Shown here piece by piece: positions 1 to 4,513 of a DNA stretch of 7,080 nt. The notes under the pieces were generated by a model. That model had not been told where the DNA came from. It was given only the letters and a program-made list of their open reading frames with translations, and did no database searches. The position numbers and the translations under genes are program-made. Each line of letters starts with the position of its first letter. Position 1 is the stretch's first letter. Source of the stretch: JBGOUJ01 sp041477005 (lineage in GTDB: Bacteria > Acidobacteriota > Terriglobia > Bryobacterales > JACQDG01); contig JBGOUJ010000412.1 of NCBI GenBank assembly GCA_041477005.1, forward strand, positions 1-7,080, in the 5' to 3' direction.

Positions 1-146
1 AAGCGTGCAGCCGGGCGGTCCAGGAGGTGCAGCGAACGGCGCCGCAGGCGGAGGCAGCGGCGGCTTACCGGCGGCGTCATGCCATCTTCCGCAGCCTGTA
101 TCCGGCGTTGCGAGACGGGTTTCGGGCGATCGCGGAACAGCAGTAG
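1..146 (+). CDS. C-terminal end of an FGGY-type sugar kinase, probably xylulokinase (partial)
   Basis: The third forward frame is open from the window edge to a TAG at 144-146 and gives 47 residues. It contains an alanine-rich helix, then AYRRRHAIFRSLYPALRDGF and a short tail. A 'YxxxxxxYRxLYPAL+xxF' end is typical of the last helix of xylulokinases and related FGGY carbohydrate kinases, which phosphorylate D-xylulose to xylulose 5-phosphate in the cytosol. The catalytic and nucleotide-binding parts lie outside the window, so substrate cannot be judged. The overlapping forward frame starting at base 5 is glycine-rich and low in complexity and is not the gene. The neighbour to the right is convergent, with 39 bp between the two stop codons. 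The call rests on the C-terminal pattern alone; another FGGY kinase is possible. Confidence 0.62.
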   Translation, partial: ACSRAVQEVQRTAPQAEAAAAYRRRHAIFRSLYPALRDGFRAIAEQQ

Positions 147-185
147 TCGAAGGGCTCGCTCCACAGGATTGTTCTTGGCAGAACT

Positions 186-410
186 TCAGGCGTATTCGTA
201 GAGTGGGACAGTACTGTCCGGTTGCCCCGTATTCTCCAGAAGCTGTTCGATGCGGTGAACGGTTTCCGGTCTGAACAGAACATCTCCGCAAATGGAACAG
301 ACTTCCGCAGGCACATGATCAATTACGATGACCTGCCCCCGGCGACGGACCGTGTGAACAACCTGCCGTTCCTCATATCCGCCGGGGCATCCTTGGATGC
401 TACATTTCAT
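186..410 (-). CDS. YgiT-type zinc-finger antitoxin-like protein (MqsA N-terminal-domain type)
   Basis: This 74-residue protein starts MKCSIQGCPGGYEER and has the layout of the YgiT-type zinc-finger domain. It has a first Cys pair (C3, C8), a beta stretch RRRGQVIVIDHVPAEVC, a second Cys pair (C38, C41, CSICGD), and then a helix 'FRPETVHRIEQLL'. The four cysteines are the expected zinc ligands. In this family the domain neutralises a partner toxin; MqsA-like proteins carry an extra C-terminal HTH, which is absent here, so DNA binding is not supported. I chose the ATG at 410 because it begins the conserved domain and because a perfect AGGAGG (complement of 422-427) lies 11 bp upstream, with a nearer GGGAG. 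A longer reading back to 551 would only add translated toxin DNA. The start overlaps the stop of the upstream DUF4258 remnant by 4 bp (ATGA), the usual translational coupling of such pairs. Family call is strong; present activity is unknown because the partner is truncated. Confidence 0.85.
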   Translation of the reverse strand: MKCSIQGCPGGYEERQVVHTVRRRGQVIVIDHVPAEVCSICGDVLFRPETVHRIEQLLENTGQPDSTVPLYEYA

Positions 411-583
411 GGTTTCATCTCCCTCCTGAACGGCGTTACCCACTTGGTCGGTTTGGGTTCGTAGACGGTAATCAGTATCAGTACAACGCTTTCGGTGGTG
501 CACACCACGTGGAGCGCACGCCCGCTCTGGGTGAAGCCGCAAACCAAGCAACAGGGACCGCGACGATGCTCGGGATAGTTCCT
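407..583 (-). pseudogene. 5'-truncated DUF4258 toxin-like gene (C-terminal 58 codons only)
   Basis: The reverse frame ending in TGA at 409-407 reads NYPEHRRGPCCLVCGFTQSG, then RALHVVC, and ends ITVYEPKPTKWVTPFRREMKP. This matches the C-terminal half of DUF4258 proteins, small (about 90-residue) RelE-like proteins commonly encoded directly upstream of YgiT-type zinc-finger genes. The expected N-terminal half (a helix with His/Arg-rich 'HAxxRMxxR' and a 'G.VIE.YP' segment) is missing. Upstream of about base 583 the DNA is the 3' end of the beta-propeller gene in another frame. Residues encoded beyond that point in this frame have no resemblance to the family. No in-frame ATG precedes the homologous part inside the remnant, so a functional toxin is unlikely. 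The 4-bp overlap with the antitoxin start is preserved. Family assignment is by motif recognition; the truncation point is inferred from where the similarity stops. Confidence 0.72.
419..427 (-). promoter_or_regulatory. Strong ribosome binding site for the YgiT-type antitoxin
   Basis: On the minus strand the bases read AGGAGGGAG, a complete anti-16S match (AGGAGG, complement of 422-427). The antitoxin ATG lies 8-11 bp downstream at 410. The site sits inside the last codons of the truncated toxin, so the antitoxin can still be initiated efficiently if any transcript crosses here. It supports the start at 410 over longer alternatives. Confidence 0.6.
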
Positions 584-584
584 T

Positions 585-1985
585 TCAGGGCTTCTTGGCG
601 AAGCAGTAGAGCGCGGCGCGCGTCCGCAGGTAGATCCGGCCGTCGAGAATCGCGGGCGTGGCGAAGGTTTCTTCGTCGAGATTGTTGACGGCGAGAATCT
701 CCCATTCCGCCGCCGCGCGCAGCACCACGACTTTTCCTTCCTCACTCGCCACGAAGATCCTTCCGTCGGCGGCGACCGGCGAAGACCAATAGCGGCCCAG
801 CGCGCCCGTCAGCCGCGCCTGCTTGTACACTTCGCCGTTCTCCGGGTTCAGACTCGTGAAGATGCCGTCCCGGACCAGATAGATCACGCCCTGATAGAGC
901 AGCGGCGACGGCGTGTTCGGCAGCGCCTTGCGGTATTTCCAGAGCACATGCGTCTTGGTGACATCGCCGCGCCCGCCGGCGCGAATCGCGATCAAACAAT
1001 TCTCCGCCGCGTTGCGCGTCTGATGGAACCGCCACTCGCGCTCGTCGATCTGGCCGTCGTGGTTGAGATCGGCTTCGCCAAACCAGGTAGCGGAGTAGCC
1101 TGGCGGCGCCTCGCTCGGCGAGAGCTTCCCGTCGTGATCCTTGTCGTACTCCTCAAGAACCTTGGCGAACTCGGGGACATTGCTGCGTTGCTGTTTGTCG
1201 CCGCCCGCTTCCCAACCGCTGACAAAGATGCGATCGCCGGCGATGAGCGGCACGGACTTGAGCTGCCACGCCATCCCACGCACCCACCAAAGTTTCTCGC
1301 CCGTCTGGAGGGCGTACGAGGCCACTTCGAAGGAGCCGGGGACGATCAGCTCCACCGGTCCTTTCTTCGGCCGGTAGACGCCGGGTGTGGCATAACCGCG
1401 CGTGTACTCGGGCCGCATGGTCTTCCACAGCACGCGCCCGCTCGCCGGATCCGCCGCGAGCAGATACGACCCGGTGTCCTGATCGCAGATCAGGATCAGC
1501 TTTCCATCGGCGAGGATCGGCGACGAGCCGTGGCCGTTCGCGTTGTTGAAGGGACCGAGCGGCAGGCGCCAGCGCTCGTTGCCGTCCGGCCCATAGGAAA
1601 GCAACCCGAAATCCCCGAAGAAGACGTAGACATTCGATCCGTCCGTGACCGGCGATGGCGAGGCCGGTCCGTTTATCGGCTCGAAAGACTCCTCGCGGTC
1701 CCGGGGCGCCTCGCGCCGCCAGAGCACCTTGCCGCTGGCGCGGTCGAGGCAGATCGTGAGCAGCGCCTTGCCCTCGAACGCGGTGGCAAAGATGTGGTCG
1801 GCGGTGAAGACCGGCGAGGAATGTCCCAGCGGCAGCGGCGTCGTCCACACAACGTTCTGTTCCGGGCCGAAGCGCTCCGGAAGGCCTTTCGATAGGGAGA
1901 TGCCGTCGCCGTTCGGACCGCGGAATTGCGTCCAGTCAGCCGCGGCGAGCGCGACCGGAACCAGCAAAGCGACAAGCCAGCGCAT
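585..1985 (-). CDS. Secreted PQQ-like (BamB-type) beta-propeller protein with paired EF-hand insert
   Basis: The 466-residue product begins MRWLVALLVPVALAAADW, a short Sec signal peptide with likely cleavage after the Ala run near residue 16. The mature start WTQFRGPNGDG (18-28) is the hallmark opening of PQQ-like beta-propeller proteins. Blade motifs recur: 'LDRASGKVLWRREAP' (80-94), 'ADPASGRVLWKT' (178-189), 'ALQTGEKLWWVRG' (225-237), 'LNPENGEVYKQA' (379-390) and a closing 'YLRTRAALYCFAKK' (452-465). Between blades, near 281-317, are two canonical EF-hand loops, DKDHDGKLSPSE (281-292) and DLNHDGQIDERE (306-317), each with D/N at positions 1, 3 and 5, G at 6 and E at 12. Such proteins are usually periplasmic or outer-membrane-associated scaffolds or quinoprotein-like enzymes. 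I see no evidence that this one is an enzyme, and PQQ binding is not shown. Upstream of the ATG there is no good Shine-Dalgarno, but TACACT lies 7 bp before it, so the transcript may be leaderless. The stop abuts the toxin remnant. Confidence 0.88.
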   Translation of the reverse strand: MRWLVALLVPVALAAADWTQFRGPNGDGISLSKGLPERFGPEQNVVWTTPLPLGHSSPVFTADHIFATAFEGKALLTICLDRASGKVLWRREAPRDREESFEPINGPASPSPVTDGSNVYVFFGDFGLLSYGPDGNERWRLPLGPFNNANGHGSSPILADGKLILICDQDTGSYLLAADPASGRVLWKTMRPEYTRGYATPGVYRPKKGPVELIVPGSFEVASYALQTGEKLWWVRGMAWQLKSVPLIAGDRIFVSGWEAGGDKQQRSNVPEFAKVLEEYDKDHDGKLSPSEAPPGYSATWFGEADLNHDGQIDEREWRFHQTRNAAENCLIAIRAGGRGDVTKTHVLWKYRKALPNTPSPLLYQGVIYLVRDGIFTSLNPENGEVYKQARLTGALGRYWSSPVAADGRIFVASEEGKVVVLRAAAEWEILAVNNLDEETFATPAILDGRIYLRTRAALYCFAKKP

Positions 1986-1992
1986 GGCAATT

Positions 1993-1998
1993 AGTGTA
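1993..1998 (-). promoter_or_regulatory. Candidate -10 box for the beta-propeller gene
   Basis: The minus strand reads TACACT ending 7 bp before the ATG at 1985. It matches the sigma-70 -10 consensus at four of six positions, including the key second A and final T. No recognisable -35 lies 16-18 bp upstream. If used, transcription would start at or next to the ATG, which agrees with the lack of a ribosome binding site. This is a weak prediction from pattern alone. Confidence 0.25.
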
Positions 1999-2013
1999 GC
2001 CTGAGTCGGTCCC

Positions 2014-2029
2014 GATGGGCGCGCCCGTC
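2014..2029. promoter_or_regulatory. GC-rich palindrome in the divergent intergenic region
   Basis: GGGCGCGCCC (2017-2026) is a perfect 10-bp palindrome. It extends to a 16-bp near-palindrome, GATGGGCGCGCCCGTC, with one mismatched (T/G) pair. It lies between two divergent secreted-protein genes, about 30 bp before the left start and 75 bp before the right start. It could be an operator for a dimeric regulator shared by both genes. Short GC-only palindromes also arise by chance in GC-rich DNA, and no second copy is visible nearby. Confidence 0.25.
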
Positions 2030-2071
2030 ACGATGCGGCCGAGGAGTGCTGTTCCGTGCCTGAGATCCTGT

Positions 2072-2077
2072 CATAAT
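2072..2077 (+). promoter_or_regulatory. Candidate -10 box for the glycosidase-like gene
   Basis: CATAAT matches TATAAT at five of six positions and is an AT-rich island in GC-rich DNA. It lies 23 bp before the ATG at 2101, which would leave a leader of roughly 15-18 nt containing the ribosome binding site GGAAGGA at 2092-2098. No clear -35 hexamer is present at the proper spacing. Confidence 0.33.
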
Positions 2078-2100
2078 CCACAAGTTAGACTGGAAGGACG

Positions 2101-3558
2101 ATGCGACTCGCAGCGTTGATTTGGCTCGCCCTGCCGCTCGCGGCCCAGAACACGGTGGTCGAAATCCGCGGGCCGCACTTCACCATTAATGGACAGATGA
2201 CCTACACGGCTGCGGCCGGCTTTCCGCAGGCCGACCCGCACTTGGCCGGAACGCTGCTCAACGTTCGCGCCGTGCAGGCGCTGTTCGACGACGCGAATTA
2301 CCCGGTCCAGGGCTCGCGCCAGCACCCGTATATCTCCAATACCATGGGCGAGGTGTTCTTCGACTATCCCGCCGGCAAATGGGACCCGGAGCGGAACACG
2401 CGCAAGTTCATCGAGGCGCTGCCGGATTGGCGGCGCTCCGGGCTGTTGGCCTTCACCGTGAACCTACAAGGCGGCGGCCCCACCGACGGCAACTACGGGG
2501 AGCGGGGGCCGATGCAGCCGCACAACAACAGCGGCTTCGATCCCGAGGGCAACCTGCGGCCGGCTTACGCGAAGCGCCTCGAAAAGGTCATCGCGGCGGC
2601 GGACCGGCTGGGGATGGTCACCATCGTCGGCTTCTTCTACCAGGGCGAAGACGAGCGCGTGCGGATCGCCCCGGACAACCGCTACGTTCGCCGCGCCATC
2701 GCCCAGGGGATCGAGTTCCTGAAATCTCTGCCGCACCGCAACGTTCTGGTCGAGATCAACAACGAGACGAGCGTCCGCGGTTACAGCCATCCGATCCTGC
2801 AGCCCGACGGCATAATCGAAGCGGTGCTGCTGGCGAAGAAGCTGGCGGCCGGAAGGATTCCGGTGTCGATGAGCTGGTCGGGAGGCATCCAGCCTCGGGG
2901 GAGCCGGGGCGACCAGGCCATCCGGGCAGTGGACTACGTCCTGTTCCACACCAACGGAAGGACGCCGGAGGAGGTGCACGAAACGATCTTCGCCATGCGG
3001 CGCTGGGCCGGTTACGATCGGCCGGCGCTGATCAACGAGGATGGCGTCAGCACGTTCAATCTGGAGGCGGCGGTCCAGGAGGGTGTGGGCTGGGGGTTTT
3101 ACGACCAGGGCTGGAACAATTACCGCGACGGTTTTCAGTCGCCGCCGGCCAACTGGCGGATCAACACGCCGGTGAAATGGCTTTTCTTCGAGCAGGTGGC
3201 GCGGCTGACCGGCTCGCCCGGGCCGGAGCACCCCCGCTACCAGGCTGACGACACGCCGGTGATTCGGCTGCTGGGTCTCGATCCGGGCCAGACGCTCCGT
3301 GAGCCCGCGTGGATCGAGGCGGTGGTCGAGGACCGGCATCCGCGCTGGCCGATCAAGCGCGTCGAGTTCTTCCTCGACGGCAAGCCTTACAGCTACCGGA
3401 AGGAAGCGCCGTTCTATCTGGGCAGCCAGGGGTGGTGGGACCCGTCTTCGGTTGCCGCCGGCCGCCACGAATTGCGCGTGGTGGCTTACGATCGCAGAGG
3501 CCCGGCGTTTTCCGAGTCCTGCGCGATCCTGGAAGTGCCGTTCGTGTTGGAGCGATAG
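2101..3558 (+). CDS. Secreted TIM-barrel (clan GH-A-like) putative glycoside hydrolase with C-terminal Ig-like domain
   Basis: The 485-residue product has a signal peptide (MRLAALIWLALPLAAQ, cleavage near residue 15). It then has the 'GPHFTINGQMTYTAAAG' entry (24-40) typical of GH-A barrels. Strand-like segments follow: GLLAFTVNLQGGGP (114-127), GMVTIVGFFYQGED (171-184), NVLVEINNETS (214-224), VDYVLFHTNG (277-286), RPALINEDGVS (307-317) and GVGWGFYDQGW (328-338). By position, E222 after Asn-Asn is the likely acid/base and E313 in 'INED' the likely nucleophile. These are the strand-4 and strand-7 glutamates of clan GH-A. Residues 383-482 resemble a bacterial Ig-like domain, with 'IKRVEFFLDGKPY', 'APFYLGSQGWWDPSS' and 'GRHELRVVAYDRRG'. 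I recognise the overall pattern from uncharacterised acidobacterial and planctomycete proteins, not from a named GH family, so substrate is unknown. The start is supported by GGAAGGA just upstream. The left neighbour is divergent, the right one convergent. Confidence 0.72.
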   Translation: MRLAALIWLALPLAAQNTVVEIRGPHFTINGQMTYTAAAGFPQADPHLAGTLLNVRAVQALFDDANYPVQGSRQHPYISNTMGEVFFDYPAGKWDPERNTRKFIEALPDWRRSGLLAFTVNLQGGGPTDGNYGERGPMQPHNNSGFDPEGNLRPAYAKRLEKVIAAADRLGMVTIVGFFYQGEDERVRIAPDNRYVRRAIAQGIEFLKSLPHRNVLVEINNETSVRGYSHPILQPDGIIEAVLLAKKLAAGRIPVSMSWSGGIQPRGSRGDQAIRAVDYVLFHTNGRTPEEVHETIFAMRRWAGYDRPALINEDGVSTFNLEAAVQEGVGWGFYDQGWNNYRDGFQSPPANWRINTPVKWLFFEQVARLTGSPGPEHPRYQADDTPVIRLLGLDPGQTLREPAWIEAVVEDRHPRWPIKRVEFFLDGKPYSYRKEAPFYLGSQGWWDPSSVAAGRHELRVVAYDRRGPAFSESCAILEVPFVLER

Positions 3559-3614
3559 CCAGGGGTCTCACAGAGTGAAGCCAGGAACGGCCGCTCCGCC
3601 GCCGCCGACCCGCG

Positions 3615-3646
3615 ACCGAGGCAACGGAGGCGGCTCGTTGCCCGGT
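3615..3646. terminator. Stem-loop between convergent genes, possible bidirectional terminator
   Basis: ACCG-A-GGCAACG (3615-3626) pairs with CGTTGCC-CGGT (3636-3646), giving an 11-bp stem with one bulged A and a 9-nt loop (GAGGCGGCT). It sits in the 102-bp gap between the stop of the glycosidase-like gene and the stop of the SDR gene, where a shared terminator is expected. Neither side has a run of T, so it does not meet the classic intrinsic terminator rule; it may instead block exonucleases or act with Rho. Confidence 0.42.
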
Positions 3647-3660
3647 GACTGTGTAGCGGC

Positions 3661-4491
3661 TTACCACATCGCTCCTGTAGTGACCAAAATATCCTCGGCG
3701 TTAATGCCGCGAGATTCCTCACGGCACAGAAAGCAGACTACATTCGCGATTTCATCGGGCGTGATGAATCGCTTTTGAGGATAATTGTTGAGCCACTGCT
3801 CCCGCATCACTTCATAGGGATCGCCGGCCTTTTCCGCCCACTTGCGCATATACAAAGCGCTCGACGGGGTCTCGACGATCCCCGGGCTGATGGTGTTGGC
3901 CGTGATGTTCAGTGCCGCCACTTCCAGCGCCAGGCAACGGTTGAACCCGAGCAGGCCGTGCTTGGAAGCTGTGTAGGCGGCGTGACCGGTGGCCCCGACG
4001 TGCGCGCTGGTGGAGGCGATCGAGACAATCCGGCCCCAGCCACCCGCGATCATGTGGGGCAAGGCCGCCTTCGCGCACAGGTATGGGCCGAACACGTTGA
4101 CCATCAGTATGCGGAGGAAGGTGGCGTCATCGTGACCGTTTACGTCCTGCTGGCACGAGGTGGCGGCGTTATTCACCAGGATATCGATCCGGCCGAAGCT
4201 CTCGATGGCGGCGGATATCAGTCTCGAGACATCGGCGGGCGCGCTCACATCACCCTCCAGTGCGATGCAGCGGACTCCGGTCGCTTCGATCGCCCTCCTG
4301 GCTTCGGTGAGGTCTTCGGACGAGGCGAAGTATTTCAGCTCGCCGGGCAATAATTGAATGCGGTCCCGGTTCAGCGACAAGATGCAAATGTTGGCGCCTT
4401 CCCGGGCCAGTCGCAGCCCGGTCGCGCGGCCGATGCCGCTGGCGCCCCCGGTGACAATTGCCGTGCGGCCTTTCAGAAATCCGTTGTTCAT
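3661..4491 (-). CDS. Short-chain dehydrogenase/reductase (classical SDR, FabG-like)
   Basis: The 276-residue cytosolic protein has all classical SDR landmarks. These are the dinucleotide-binding TGGASGIG (14-21), D81 in 'EGDVS' for the adenine pocket, NNAA (107-110), and the catalytic tetrad N132, S160, Y173 and K177 (YTASK, with Ser 13 residues before Tyr). 'ISPGIVETP' (201-209) follows the active site. Such enzymes oxidise or reduce alcohol/carbonyl groups with NAD(P)(H). The substrate cannot be read from sequence. The end of the second beta strand (SLNRDR) lacks the acidic residue that favours NAD, so NADP use is possible. Compared with FabG there are about a dozen extra residues near 47-60, and the usual 'ITGQ...VDGG' end reads GINAEDILVTTGAMW. 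AGGAG (complement of 4500-4504) precedes the ATG by 8 bp. It begins 22 bp after the permease stop, so the two are probably one operon. Confidence 0.9.
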   Translation of the reverse strand: MNNGFLKGRTAIVTGGASGIGRATGLRLAREGANICILSLNRDRIQLLPGELKYFASSEDLTEARRAIEATGVRCIALEGDVSAPADVSRLISAAIESFGRIDILVNNAATSCQQDVNGHDDATFLRILMVNVFGPYLCAKAALPHMIAGGWGRIVSIASTSAHVGATGHAAYTASKHGLLGFNRCLALEVAALNITANTISPGIVETPSSALYMRKWAEKAGDPYEVMREQWLNNYPQKRFITPDEIANVVCFLCREESRGINAEDILVTTGAMW

Positions 4492-4499
4492 GGAAACCG

Positions 4500-4504
4500 C
4501 TCCT
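4500..4504 (-). promoter_or_regulatory. Ribosome binding site of the SDR gene
   Basis: The minus strand reads AGGAG, 8 bp before the ATG at 4491, within the 22-bp gap after the permease stop codon. Good strength and spacing fix the SDR start and show independent initiation on a shared message. There is no room here for a promoter outside the permease coding region. Confidence 0.6.
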
Positions 4505-4513
4505 GGTCCCCGC

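Noticed and set aside
171..184. Small hairpin GTTCT-TGGC-AGAAC between the kinase and antitoxin stops
   Set aside because: A 5-bp AT/GC mixed stem with no T tract is too weak to call a terminator, although the location would suit one.
5..274. 89-codon plus-strand frame starting with a Gly/Ala-rich stretch
   Set aside because: The third frame gives a convincing kinase C-terminus over the same bases, and this frame runs on into the antitoxin gene on the opposite strand.
411..551. N-terminal extension of the antitoxin to an upstream ATG at 551
   Set aside because: The extra 47 residues are an out-of-phase reading of the toxin remnant; the domain begins at the ATG at 410 with a strong ribosome binding site.
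948..1895. 315-codon open frame on the plus strand opposite the beta-propeller gene
   Set aside because: It lies antisense to a well-supported gene, is Arg/Ala-rich with no recognisable motif, and is a common by-product of GC-rich codon use.
2379..3248. 289-codon open frame in another plus-strand phase of the glycosidase-like gene
   Set aside because: Out-of-phase shadow of a real gene, very Arg/Gly/Ala-rich, no hydrophobic core pattern. It does not indicate a frameshift because the main frame is continuous and shows motifs throughout.
2464..3468. 334-codon open frame on the minus strand opposite the glycosidase-like gene
   Set aside because: Composition is Arg/Pro/Val-rich without domain signals; the opposite strand has a signal peptide, catalytic motifs and a ribosome binding site.
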